From Pseudoneurospora amorphoporcata (lineage: Eukaryota; Ascomycota; Sordariomycetes; Sordariales; Sordariaceae), in the NCBI GenBank assembly GCA_033297205.1, contig MU859064.1:62001-126000 (forward strand): a stretch of DNA of 64,000 nt. The letters are read 5' to 3'. Positions 44,924 to 56,551 of the stretch are shown here, one piece after another. The notes below the pieces were generated by a model that saw only the letters and a list, made by a program, of their open reading frames with translations, was not told the origin of the DNA and did not search any database. The translations under genes and the position numbers were made by a program. Positions within the stretch are counted from its first letter, which is position 1; every line of letters begins with the position of its first letter.

Positions 44924-45108
44924 CCACGCCCCCACTTTTTGAGGACTCGAAATAATTTATGGCCCGTGCCACTTTCTGACCCGAAGTACCTTTTTCTGAC
45001 CGCAGTCAGCAAAAAAAAGGGCTGCCGAACACGCCCTAAGGTACCTACCTAGGACCATGGTGCCTATCGACGCTTACACAGTATAGGTAGTATTCTAGTG
45101 TAGGTAGC
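44924..45108. other. Spacer between MITE and repeat copy B
   Basis: Contains a TACCTACCTAGGA word near 45041-45055. No gene. Confidence 0.3.
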
Positions 45109-45194
45109 CGCAGAGCCCAGCAAGGGCAAAGAATCATTTTGGAACCAATCAGTGAAGTGGTTGGTTCTCCCAACAAAGACCCGAGTGCTTGCAG
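45109..45194 (+). repeat. Dispersed direct repeat, copy B
   Basis: Diverged partner of 44431-44507: shared words CAGAG-CCAGCAAGG-CAAAGAATCAT, GGAACCAAT, GGTTCTCCC and ACCCGAGTG in the same order. Confidence 0.7.
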
Positions 45195-45369
45195 GTTACA
45201 CACGCTCCCAAGATTGTCAGCCCCCATTTTTTTTCCCCTCCGGACCATCGTGACGGGATTGGTGGAAGGGGGTGGATGTCCAACCATTTGGTCCCGCAGG
45301 TCCTTGATAGCCAGGCCGATGATGCGTAGTGGCCGAGCGAATGAGATCAGCGAGTCCCTGCTGTTGTAT

Positions 45370-45370
<1 letters not shown>

Positions 45371-45423
<53 letters not shown>
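45371..45423. repeat. T53 homopolymer
   Basis: Fifty-three consecutive T on the + strand. No obvious target duplication or retroposon body is attached. Length in an assembly is often uncertain. Confidence 0.8.
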
Positions 45424-45424
<1 letters not shown>

Positions 45425-45832
45425 GCAACTTTTTTCTCCTAGACACTATCGCGATCCTCTTGGTAATACTTGAATGCACCTTTTTTTGGCTTCCAAGTCC
45501 CTTTTTGGCTCCTCATTTGGAGTCGTGACGGGTCCCTGACCAACGAAACTTGTGGCTGAGTGCCCTTTTGGTCTAGGTCTACTCGGCCCCTGACGCCATG
45601 TAAACAAAGGGAACGACAATCTCCACAACTAACGACGGGTACCTGGTGCCATTATCAACATTTTACACTCTATAACATCAACGATGCGTCGACTCTGTGA
45701 CTTATTCGTCTATATCCAGCGACCTATCTGTATACGAATTTCATAATCATGTAAAGTTAAGCCGTGTTTTAGAGCAATACACAAAATTCGCTATTTTCGC
45801 TTGCAACTCATCACAACAATCCCTCGGTAAAG
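45424..45832. other. Spacer right of the T tract
   Basis: No gene recognised. Confidence 0.3.
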
Positions 45833-47686
45833 TTAATCCCAATCCCAAGCCATACATATCCTCGACCGGCTGCCACCTTTTGATCTACTTTTCCACATCG
45901 CAATGTAATCCCTTCCGCCAGTCTTTGGCGACCCATGGTGCCCATTACCCATCCCAGCTACAGGAATCCCGGTGCTGCTGGCCGCAACGAGCACGCAGAG
46001 TTTCACCACATTCCCAACCGGTAAATTCACCGATTTTGGTGCACTTCTCCGCTCATACACTCACATCTTCGGCGTCCTGACTTTTTCCACCCCCGTACTG
46101 CAATGACACCATGATCCAAATCCCTCATCAACTGACCGCGTTTCCAACGCCGACGTAGCCCGTCTTCTCGTCTGTCCGGCTGCTCACACCCCCGGCACGC
46201 TCCGTAGTTGAAACAACCCAGAATGTATACTTCACTATTTGTGCTGCTGCATTGGTTAGCGAGTTTCCGGAGATGATACCAGAGACAATTGTGGGATTAG
46301 GATAGGGAGGAAGCTTGACGGCCACAACAAGTGACGGAATCACTCGTCAACCGTCCTTGTTGTACATAAGTGGTAAGCACTCATCATTCTGAGGGGTGGA
46401 CAACATCGCTTGATCCAACGTATACTGTGTGTTGGGCTTTAATGTTGGGACTCGCTCAAGGATAAACCCACCGATGACCAGTTGTTTTGTTCCCCCAATC
46501 AGCTGTTCACGAATTGTCATTGCGTAAGAAATTAAGAACGCAGAAAGTCTGTAATGCGGATAAACAACCTCTCGCCGCCAGCGCGGCGAGTCCACATCAA
46601 GTGTAATACTGGTTGAAAGTTCACCACCCCACCCCAGCGCAATCGCGGGGCTACGATGTTGCCAAAGTCAACGTGCATGCAAGAGAGAAGTCCCGTTACG
46701 TGCTCAGTCATATTATCATCGTTGACGATGGTGCTGGCGATGCATCTGTATACCCCATAGCCGAGGCTGAGCGTGGGTTTGATCAATCTGACCAGGAGTG
46801 GATAGCATGAGAGTATCCCCAGACGGGGGTAGCCAGAGCAGGGGCAGGTGGCTATTTCGTGAATTCTAATATGACGTGGAGATCGATCTCGAGCTCCTCG
46901 AATCCTATCGTCAACTGCCAGCTCCGTCCGAAGTAACGCGTTGAAAAGTGCTTCCTCAAAGCTCTCTAAAAGACGGTTGATCCCTATAAAGAGGAGCGGG
47001 AAGCGTGCAGCAAGACGTAGGCGTAGGGAGAGGTAATGCATCGTCATCGGAAAATTGAACTCGTCCACTGTTGCAAATATGTAGAACGCCAGGGCCTGGG
47101 CGGCAGTGAAGAAAGCAACGCCGGCTACTTTCGGTGATGGTGAGTTCCACGCAATGGCACTATTCACCGTCGAGCATACATGGTGAAGGATGTTCGAAAA
47201 TAATTGACTGAGCGACATTGTGAACGGCTTGTCGACAGAACGAACTGTCGCGGAGAGATGGAGAGGGAGTTGTTGAAGTTGACCCTCCCGTGACAGGAAC
47301 TCATGCGCGGGCGGTCAGGAGCGAGGGCTTCGATAATGACGAGAGTACAGTAGTCGTCGTCACCTGCTTGTAATCGATATAGGTTTTTGATTGCCAAAGA
47401 TCTCATTAGAAGACACTTACAGGCACTGTTCACTTTGATTCAGCATGCCCCGATGTGCACTCTGAAGAGCTTGATCTATGACAGCTGACGGACGGCGGCG
47501 GTAGTGTGTGTTGTGTGTGTTCAAAGATGGAGGATACAAGCAGAACCAAACGAGAAAAATCCAATGATTCCCGAAATAACAAGCGTTGTCGGTAATGGTG
47601 GTGGGGTCGATATTGACATGTAGATGATATTTGTTACATCTGACCAAGCGAGAGCTGGCAAAAGCTGATGGACGGGAAGAAGACAT
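45833..47686 (-). pseudogene. Degenerate multi-exon gene or relic, unknown family
   Basis: On the minus strand, protein-like stretches follow each other in order but not in one frame. An ATG at 47218 opens 228 residues (MSLSQLFSNILHHVCSTV onward). A second block, in another frame, reads SPAIALGWGGELSTSITLDV to LMYNKDG, ends in TGA at 46347-46349 and continues in the same frame to 46128 (VKLPPYPNPTIVSGIISGNS). A third block (45833-46060, NLPVGNVVKLCVLVAASS) needs another frame change. Upstream, frames starting near 47686 might be 5' exons with a GTAAGTG donor near 47417. Some breaks could be unrecognised introns, but the in-frame TGA and frame changes without good splice sites suggest decay. 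No family recognised. Confidence 0.4.
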
Positions 47687-47973
47687 GATTTATTGGATCG
47701 GGATGACGAGTGCAAGGTGGGCAAGCGTCACGGAAGGAAGGGGACGTGTGAGCTCTGCCCGGTAATGACAACACGAGAAGCTCCTGCACTTTGCAGGTTG
47801 AGGGTACGACAGACTGGAAAACAACAACCGACGAAACAGTCGAGTTGACGCAGAAGGATGCGGCCAGTGGGAGAAGGAGCAATGGAGTAAAATTACTAAG
47901 TGTCTATTCGACCAGAAGTTTGATCAAGCAGTTGCCGCCCATGGTACGAATTGCGGAAAACCACAAACGCTCT

Positions 47974-49157
47974 TTAAATGATCAGATCCCATATAACCAA
48001 GAAGGCGCAGAGTCCAGTAGCAGCAAAGAAGGTGTACCGAGCTGGACTGGCCCTGTTAGTGCTCTTCTTGAGCTCCTTGTTACCCCTGTCGACGCCCTCG
48101 GTGGTTTCAAATGACTCGGAAACAAGCTGGTCAATATGCGCCGATTGCGTCGTGAGATTGCTGACCAGCATGTTTTGTAGTTCGGAAATCTCGAGGAGTG
48201 ATTGTTCGGCGGCCCTGTAACGCAATTAGCTCCGCTGAATGTGAAGCTCCATAGCCCGTCCAAAACATGATGCATACCTGACTTTGTCCAGCGTACTCTC
48301 AAAGTGCTTCACCATATCCTGATTTCCCTTCTCGAACATTTGTATTTGCTCGTCCGTCAGGTCTTCTGTAGGCAACGCCGATTTTCTCTCGTACTCATCA
48401 GCAGGTAGATGAGACGTATTCCCGTGGGCCACGCTTCCGGACCGCCTCCGTGAGCCAAAGTCGTTTCCAGCACTGCTCCTCGCCTTGGCCAGGACGCTCC
48501 TGTTCTTTTCCATCTCCCGTGTTAACCTGGTCTCCATCATGGCCTGCTGTGTCCTTGCCGTCTCCTGCAGGCGCTGCCTCAAGTACCAGATAACACTCTC
48601 GCGATGTGCGCCTAGCTGACGGGCAACGGCCTCGGCAGCAGCATGTTCTTTGCTCTTTGAGCTACCTAGCGGGCCGCCGCCAGCAGCCCATGACCCCAAT
48701 GCGCCAAGGCCGCGGGCATATTTCTTTTGGATCAAAGCGGTCTCGGTGCTCTGGCGCAGCTGCTCGGCGTCCTCGAGGGCGCGAATACGGGCATTGAGGT
48801 CGCGCAGTGTCGCTTTGGCATTGGCATCAATCTCCTCTCTGTCGCGATCGGTAAGGTAGACTGGTTGAGAAGCGCCGTTACGAGTGGAGGTGTGAAGGTG
48901 TGTCTTGCGCGGAGCAGCAGTCGAGAGGTAGGCTTGACGGAGATTGCGAAGCTCCGAGTGTAATTGGGCGACAAGAGAGGTCTGATGATGTATGTTAGAA
49001 CAGTTCGGTGAAGGTCTCAGGAGTGGATAGGATGGCTCACGATTCTGTAAGCCTCCTTCAGGAACTCGTCGGCGGTAGCAGCAGTAGTAAAGGGCTTTGT
49101 GGGAGGTGCATCGTGGCCTTTGAGGAGCTCGTTGAAGGTGGAGGTGAGGTTCGCCAT
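47974..49157 (-). CDS. ufe1: Ufe1 / syntaxin-18, ER Qa-SNARE
   Basis: Minus-strand exons 49157-49041, 48981-48278 and 48214-47974 give 353 residues. The N-terminus MANLTSTFNELLKG joined to TSLVAQLHSELRNLRQAYLS is the syntaxin-18 N-terminal domain; a C-terminal SNARE motif follows exon 3 (SLLEISELQNMLVSNL, TTQSAHIDQLVSESF with the zero-layer Gln), and the last ~20 residues (YTFFAATGLCAFLVIWDLII) are a tail anchor. Ufe1 sits in the ER membrane and receives Golgi-to-ER COPI vesicles with the Dsl1 tether. Intron phases match at both junctions (GTGAGC..CAG and GTATGC..ACAG). It marks the right edge of the accessory island. Confidence 0.9.
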
Positions 49158-49881
49158 TATGTCTTGTAAGTTGTGAATTGTATTAAAGATTATGGCTGGT
49201 CTGGTGTCATTAGAGATGGCCTGTCATGGAGGTCCGGATATTTGTTTCCCGGGCCATCAAGGTGTCACGCTGTCAGAGGGAAGTTGAGCTTGGGGAGACG
49301 GGACGATCCATGCTGCTGCCGCATTGCGCTGGTAGCTCAACGTGGCTGGAATGATGCCAAGCGATGACGGAGTGCATCAACATGGACGAGCAGTGGCTGG
49401 TGCTTAGCAAGAGATGTGGCTTATACACTACAGTATGGATCAACATGATTGGACGGATTACTGACCGAGTTGTTAGTGATAAGCCCAACCACCTTCCTCC
49501 TCTGTCAAGCTTAACAATCCTCAAAGACTGAGGAATGGCAACCCGCTTGCGATTTGAATACATTACATATGCAATGGCCTCTCCCGGGAATAAGACTCCG
49601 CCGCCCGTCCAAAGTCTTTTACACATCGCCCCGCCGTCCAACGGCCGTGGGGTGCTTCTCTCCGTCGTATATACAGATATCTCCATATCCACCCCTCACC
49701 CCCTCCATTGTGCTTTTCAAAAACACCAACCAACTGGGACTCACTGCCAGTTGTAAAAAATGCCTTGGCGGTGAAATTCTAAATCCAGAATCAGGTATTT
49801 TGGATATTCGTTCCCTACGAAGAGTTCTCTCTCCGCAATTCAAAACCAACCCTCCTTATATCAAGACCGGAACCACCCAAC
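49158..49881. other. Divergent intergenic region, ufe1 / MFS transporter
   Basis: Shared upstream region. A GTATATAC TATA-like word lies at 49667-49674, about 210 bp before the transporter ATG. No other gene recognised. Confidence 0.5.
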
Positions 49882-51767
49882 ATGAGTGGTTCCCGTCCCT
49901 CATCTGTCTCTTCCAAGGCCTCAGTAGGTCGAGGTATCGATTCCTCAAAGTCAACAATAACAACACCTCAAATCGCTCAAAATGACCATACTACCGAACC
50001 CACCACCTACCGACCGGGCCGCGTGGCCGTAACCGGAAACGAGCCACTACCGGCCGGCCAAGAACCCCGTCCCGGCCCGTACCCAAACCCAAACCCGGAA
50101 CTTGACGACTCGGATATCGACCGCGACCGCGACCTGGAAACAGCCCTAACCCGCGCCCCCTCCGGCCCCGTCTACCGACACCACTTTCACCCCCACCACC
50201 CGTAAATGGATAGTAACCATGATAACCTTCGCCGGCTTCATCTCCCCCATGACAGCCAACATCTACTTCCCCGTTCTCGACGCCGTGGCCTCGGACCTGC
50301 ACTTCTCCATATCCAAAGCCAATTTGACCCTCACAACCTACATGATCATGCAGGCCTTCTCCCCCACCCTCTACGGCGACTTCGGCGACGCGGCCGGCCG
50401 TCGACCCGCCTTCATCACAAGTTTCGTCGTCTACATTTGCGCGAATCTGGGCCTGGCCCTCCAAAAGAACTACGCGGCCTTGTTGGTGTTGAGGATGTTG
50501 CAGAGTTTTGGCAGTTCCGGATCACTGGCGCTGTGCTATGCCGTGGTGGCTGACGTGGCTGTTTCTGCCGAACGGGGCAAGTACATGGGGTTTGTGAGCG
50601 CCGGTATCAACGTGGGACCGTCGTTGAGTCCCGTGGTGGGGGGGGGCGTGATTGGCCAGTATCTAGGGTGGCATGCCATCTTTTGGTTTTGTCTGATTTA
50701 CACGGCCGTCTGGTTGGTGCCGTATGTGCTGTTGGTGTCGGAGACGTGCAGGAATGTGGTGGGTAACGGGTCGACGAAGCCGACGGCGTGGTGGAATATA
50801 ACCCTGCTCGAATTTGTGAGGGGGAGGAGACATCCGCCGCTTCCTGGATCCGAAGAGGAGGACGAGACCGAAACTGAGGTTCCCGAACCCGTTTAATACC
50901 CTGCGCGTAGTGTTCAACCCGGACCTGGGCCTGCTGATCTCGTACGGAACGATTGTCTATCTGGTGTTTATCCTCATCTGCGCCACGCTGGGGACGCAGT
51001 TCGCGGATAGGTACGGGTATAACCAGCTTCAGACCGGTCTCTGCTACCTCCCCTACGGAATAGGCTGCACCGTCGCCGCCGTCGTGCAGGGCAGCATCCT
51101 AGGTTGGAATTACCGCCGCCTGGCCAAGAAGATGGGCATGACGATCGACTACAAGCGCGGCGACGACTTGTCCAAGTTTCCCATCGAGAGGGCCAGGCTA
51201 CAACCCGTTATCCCCATCTTGGGACTCGGCGTCCTAGCAACAATCGGGTATGCCTGGGCGCTGGAGACTACCACGCACGTAGCTGGTCCCCTGGTGCTCT
51301 TGTTCGTTGTCGGCTTGTGTGTCACGGGCAGCTTCAGCCTGGTGAATACCCTGGTGGTGGACCTGTACCCGGAGGCGCCAGCGACGGCGGTGGCGGCGAC
51401 GAATCTGGTGCGGTGCTTGTGCGGCGCGGGGGCGACGGCGTTTATCGATGCCATGTTGCAGAAAATGGGGGTGGGCTGGACGTTTACGTTTTGGCCGCTG
51501 GTGGTGGCGGTTTTTAGTCCGATTATTTATGTTTTGATGACGAGGGGGCCGGGGTGGAGGGCGCAGAGGAAGGCGAGGTTTCAGAGGGAGAGGGAGAGGG
51601 AGAGGAAAGAAGAGAAGGAGAGGTTGGCTAATGAAGAGCTTTTCGAGGGCTCGGATGAGAGTTCGGCAGCGAGTGTTGAGAAAGCGAAGGAGGGGGAGGG
51701 AGAGAAGAGGGTGGAGGATGAAAAACCTGTGATTGAGGGGAGGAAAGGGGAGAGCTCTAGCAGCTAA
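49882..51767 (+). pseudogene. Qdr-type MFS drug/H+ antiporter with two frameshifts
   Basis: Three reading frames in succession together make one DHA1 (Qdr-like) transporter of about 625 residues. Frame 1 from the ATG codes the acidic cytosolic N-terminus to TRAPSGPVY; it must shift at about 50170-50180 into the frame reading TTFTPTTRKWIVTMITFAGF, which holds TM1-TM6 with GDAAGRRPAF, LRMLQSFGSSGSLAL, GINVGPSLSPVVGGG and SETCRNVVGNGS. A second shift between about 50856 and 50885 enters the frame reading RPKLRFPNPFNTLRVVF and the remaining TM segments to a Glu/Lys-rich tail. No GT-AG intron of suitable length explains either shift; each looks like one extra base. It is either a recent pseudogene or an assembly error. 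No amino acid stop other than those from the shifts is seen. Confidence 0.8.
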
Positions 51768-52142
51768 GTGTCCCTTTGTGATGTTCTGGGTGTTGTGCTA
51801 ACCTTGCTTTTTTATGCATGTTTGAGCGTTGGGGTGTTCTCTTTATTTTTGACTTGCTGATACGATGATGATACCACAAAGCACGTAAAGATGGCCTTGA
51901 TGAAATAGAGACGAGCTATATTTATGACGACGAAGGCAATTGAATGAAGGATAGGGCTGAACCAATAGAGCGAGAAAGCATAAACATACGGCATATAGAT
52001 CGACGGGCAACTGGCCACCTGCAACTGTCACCTCGAACTCCAAAAACAACAGCAACCAAATGATAAAAAATACCAGCAACAACGTGGATACCTCGGAGGC
52101 TCGTTTAACCAAAGATGAAAGTGCAAAAAAGAAAAAGAAATA
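51768..52142. other. Intergenic region, MFS gene to tRNA-Gly
   Basis: 3' flank of the transporter gene. A-rich runs at 52124-52140 would be T-rich pol III terminators for the tRNA on the minus strand. Confidence 0.5.
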
Positions 52143-52248
52143 TGCTAGAGCCGGGATTCGCACCCGGGTCTCCGCCTGAATCTCCTTGCTTCACCACTTG
52201 AGGTTCGGTTTGGGAGGGCGACGAGTTAAACTACTACTCCACTCTAAC
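52143..52248 (-). tRNA. tRNA-Gly (anticodon CCC), with 33-nt intron
   Basis: Read on the minus strand from 52248. Acceptor GTTAGAG pairs with CTCTAGC (one G-T), discriminator A73; D-arm GAGT..ACTC; anticodon stem TCGCC/GGCGG with loop CTCCCA plus A, anticodon CCC reading GGG; T-arm CCGGG-TGCGAAT-CCCGG. A 33-nt intron follows position 37 (52178-52210). T-rich pol III terminators lie just beyond the 3' end. Complete cloverleaf with no mismatches noted. Confidence 0.93.
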
Positions 52249-52899
52249 TTTTTTTTGTGTTGTTGTTATTTGAGGTCCGGTCTTGCTGTTTATAAGCCAC
52301 GTGTGAGTGACGGGTAGGTGCCATGTTTGTCTGGGGTGCTGGCGAACGTGAAGGGTCCCGGCTGGCGGCGGCGGTGATGCCAGCTGGCGAGGTTTGGAGG
52401 TTTTGTTTTCATCCCAAGGTGTCGGCCCTGTGTCTGACTGATATGGCCTCTGCTCTCTGCCCATATGGCTGGTAGTGTTGACTCCAGTCAGGTGCTGGAT
52501 TCCGTTGCCCATGTATTGGATTCCCATTGTCAGTCAACATCGATCTCTCCATCTCCAGCAGAGAAACAAAAAAGCAGTAAAGCCACCAACGCATTCCCCC
52601 ATCAACCTGGATCCCACAGAAACTCGAAAGTCTTTCGCTCTATCTACCATCTTCGCTTATCAACAAAGGGTATCATCGATATTATGTACTTGAACCTGTA
52701 TCTTTCCGCCCATGTCTCGTCCACTCTTCCAGTTGATCCACCAACCCAGACCCGTAGCCCTCTTCAGTCAATATCAACCACCTTTTCTCATAACCAGCCC
52801 ATCCCGTCCCCCTCATAAAACCCATCACAACCTCCTCCATTAGCGTTATATTTTTCCATTCCCCATTTCTCATTGGCCCAAGACCCTGATCCTCACCCT
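52249..52899. other. Intergenic region, tRNA-Gly to LCB4
   Basis: No gene recognised; contains the 3' flank of the kinase gene. Confidence 0.5.
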
Positions 52900-54947
52900 C
52901 TAAGCCCTCAACCTATCCGTCGTCGAAACTTGATCCCACCCATGCGGTCCCGGCGCTTCAAACACGCCCCTCTTACTGAGGGTCAGTCCAAGACCCTTAT
53001 GCACCTCCACCTGGAAGGGAGCAAACGGTCTGGCCTCGCCATCGATGCTGATCACACCGTTCGGGTCCTGGTACCGGGGAGTCAACCGGAAAGCGGATAC
53101 TTTGCGGTAGGAAACCAGGGGGTTATCGAAGAAGTGGCCTGATTCGACCGAAAGTTGCATGTTGATGTTCTTCCAGAGAGAAATGTCGCCGTCGGTGGTG
53201 ACGAGGTCTAGTAAGCCGTCGTTGGCGAGGGCGGCGGAGAAAAAGTTGGCGTCTGGGGCCATGTAGGCCATCTGTTGAGGGTTGTCAGTGGATAAAAGCA
53301 CGAATGTGGTGGGAAAGGGGTAAAACGTACATTACCGGCATAAAAGCTACCCAGCTTCTCATGAGGGACCACCTCCCAATCCTCCGGCAACTTATCATTC
53401 ACCGTCCCGTACTTTAAACCCGGCATTCCCTCTCCCTCCTCTCTCGCAACCCCCTCTTCCCCAAACCCATCCCCGCTAGGTTCTCCATTCCCAACAACAT
53501 CACTTTCCGTCGTACTCCTCACCACCCCCCGAGCATAATGCCCTTTAATCTCCCCCTTCCCCTCCACCTCCACCTTCATCGCCACATCACACGGATACAT
53601 CTTCTTCCTAATCGCCAGCGTCAAGAATCCATACGTGAACCTCGCCGCCCCCATCCACCTTAGATGTTCCGTAGTAATATCCAAATCAGCAATCATGCCG
53701 TACGCCTGACTCAGAAAACTCGTCAGCCTCTCCCCGTCCTGCAGCGTGACGCTGCACAAGTCCAGCTTCGTCGGCACGCCCTTCACGATCGCCAGCGCCG
53801 CCAGCGAAGGGCGATGCGTCCCGTACAGGTTGCAACTCATGGCGTTTCCAGAGCCGCAGGGGATGTGGCAGACTGCTACCCTTGCCAAAGCCCGCCGGGC
53901 GTCGGATCGTTTGGACAGCCCGTTGAAGACTTCGTGTGGCAGGCCGTCGCCGGAACAAGGGACGGCGATGTCGTACTGCGAGATGTCGAGGTTTTGGGAC
54001 AGGGTGACGGCTTCGCCCGAGTAAGTGGTGCGGATGACGGTGAGGGGCATGCGCGCCGCTTCGAACATGGGGCGTACTTCCTTTTCGAAAATCTTGTCGG
54101 CGCCGCCCGGGCCGGCCTGGGGGTTGACGAGCACCCAGGCGCGCTTGCGGCGTTGGATGGGGGGCGGGTAGGCGAGGTCGAGGAGGTGGGAGACGAAGGC
54201 GTCTAGGACGGCGGCGGAGGGTGGGGAGATGGATGGTGGGGAGAGAAGTGATTCGCGCTCTCGGGCGGAAGCATGGGAGGGACCTGAGGGGGAAAGAGGG
54301 AACTCAAGTTGGCGGACTATGAGTCGGTCTTTCTTGGCAGAGGTCTCTTCGGCGAAGTCGATGCGGAGGTGGTTGCGGTCTGGGGTGATGTAGGCCCAGA
54401 GGATGTTGTAGAAGGGTACGGAACCCGGGGGGAGACGGCGCGGAGGGGTGACTGTGGTGGAGGGGAGGAACGGGGTTAGTATACCGTCGAGACCGTCGAG
54501 AGGGACGTGGTTTAGGAATCCTGTTGATGGTTGGGCCTCTTCTTCCGTATCAGGCGCTTGTGTGACTACAAGGAGGATTCTTGTGTAAGAGGTTATGTAC
54601 CTGAACAACAACACCAACGTGACTTTTTGGCATGTTCTGTTGTACATGCGTTGCAGTTGGTTAGTCTAAGGACGAACGTAGGTCTTATGAGGAAGAAGAG
54701 ATGTCCAGTCCAAAGAAACGGTGCAGGTATGTAAGGCGAGATGAGGTGAGTGATCACACCGACCTTGAATAATCAATTCATCATTGTCGCAAGTGAGTGT
54801 GACGGCGGGCAGTTCGAGAATGTCGACATTCTTTCCGGAAGCAGAAGTGGTGGCTTGCCATGTCACGGCCGGGATAGACGGCTCTTGTGCGCTCGTCTTC
54901 GCCATAGCCGGCGCGTGTTGATCTTGTAATTGTCGAACGTCCCCCAT
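52900..54947 (-). CDS. lcb4: Sphingoid long-chain base kinase (Lcb4/sphingosine kinase)
   Basis: Minus-strand exons 54947-54764, 54556-53331 and 53271-52900 give 593 residues. The kinase phosphorylates dihydrosphingosine/phytosphingosine, a step before Dpl1 lyase. The diacylglycerol-kinase catalytic core is clear: KRAWVLVNPQAGPGGADKIF, IRTTYSGEA, the nucleotide-binding PCSGDGLPHEVFNGL near residue 262, and HIPCGSGNAMSCNLYGT, followed by LSQAYGMIADLDITTEHLRWMG, FYAGN joined to MAYMAPDANFFSAAL, and the C-terminal DGEARPFAPFQVEVHKGLGLTLS. An acidic low-complexity loop interrupts the C-terminal domain. The first donor (GGTCGGTG) is weak, so the exact end of exon 1 is uncertain; ATG codons at 54947 and 54905 are both possible starts. 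A 207-bp first intron is long for this window. Confidence 0.93.
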
Positions 54948-56551
54948 TTGTGTTGCGATTCCTTCTTTCGACTGTCTTTTTTTGGTGTGTATAGTTCCGT
55001 TTGTGAGACGGTGTCGGTCAAGGCAAGAACCTCAATGGATCCCGTGCTGAGCTATGCGCCGAGTACGGTAGGCAGTGTACAAGTGGACTGTGGGTGGATG
55101 CGGTAAGCTTACACAAAGAACCCAAAACCTCTAGACGAAAACACTGAACATGTTGAAAAAGTGAAAAGTAAGAAGGAAGGCTACAGTGAAAGTTCAAGAA
55201 AGAGATGGGATGAAAATGCCCGACTTTGTTGCTGACTCGGGTCGCACTCTCGGACTCTTACGAAAGCACCGGAGGCGATGACAAGCAGTCAGTCGTCTCA
55301 CCTAAAAACAATTGCTTGGCTTGCTGTCTTGGATCATGGATGGCACTTGTTGAGACAGGGGCACAATCGGCCCTCACTGGCTGAACTGGCTGACCAAAAT
55401 TCCCCGCTGGAGCCGTCGTCGTGGTTGTTTCCTCTCCGATCAGTTTCTGTCAGGGGTCAAACTGCGTTCGGACCCCCGTCATCGCTGGCTGCAGTGCTGC
55501 ATCGTGCATCCATTAAGTGCAGTGCAGCAGGAAGCATGCCCGGGCGCCGTACCCGCTTCCACTTCCAAACACCATAGAAATCGCACGTGCTAGGTAATGG
55601 AAGGTACTTAGGCACTGCCGGTGCATGCCCGGGTGGTCGGCAGTGCTGTGCTGACAGCGCCCGCCCGCCTCTGTAGTTTGGATGAACTCCCCGCACCGCG
55701 GTTGGACATATCGGGGGCAAATGCCGGAGACCCGGCACCGCCAAACCGCCAAGCGACAGCACACCCGGCACCGGATACGCCGGATCTCTCGGAGATTAAA
55801 AGCCGTCGGGTGCTTACTAGACATGTCTTGGCTTTCTTGACTTGGCCATGCGTGCCCGCCCAACATCGGGCGACAGACGGTGAAGGAAGAAGCCTTTTAA
55901 AACCTCGGACACGTCAGATATTCTTCCGTATATGGTCCATCACGGCCAGGTATCGAGAGAGACAACACCACTGAACAGATAATGCCGTCTGTCTATGTAT
56001 CTGCACAAGGAAAAAGAGTCCATGACGATAAAAACTCCGGCGTTCAAAAAGAAGTCCAATGCTCCCTCGCCTCGCCCCGTCTACAAACCCTTCTTCCTAT
56101 AGGCAACTAAAGTATGCAAATCAACCTAAACTTTTGGAATACCTTTCTTTCTTTGTCCCGGCCGGATAACCCTCCTGCTACTAGTGAAATCTTGATCCTT
56201 TCAAGTCAAACGGTCAACTCAGGCAGGCAGCTCCGCTAGCTGTATCAGCCACCCTCTCATACCCATCTATCTACCTCGGTGTCCATCTCCCGGCACGTTC
56301 AAGGTAGTGAATAGAGATGAATACCTTGGAACCTCCCGATAACCTAGTTCTACTCCCCAAGCTTCGACTTTCCGGTTCGTTCCTTGGCTTTTAGGCTGGC
56401 TGACGGCTGACTGACTTCAAATCTCGAGGTGCGAAAGCGCATCGCTCATGCATTTCGAAGGCGTTAATACGGGTTCGGCTGGTGGAACTTCCCGCTTCTT
56501 GTTCAGATCCGACTCTGCCAATATGCCCATAAAAGCCCGGTTTTGCTTCCT
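54948..56551. other. Intergenic region, LCB4 promoter and NAT1 3' flank
   Basis: About 1.6 kb; overlapping small frames on both strands (for example around 55457-55974) show no recognisable domain. Confidence 0.5.

Noticed and set aside
50079..50143. Possible intron to repair the first MFS frameshift
   Set aside because: Length is 2 modulo 3, giving the wrong frame, and it would remove conserved-looking N-terminal sequence.
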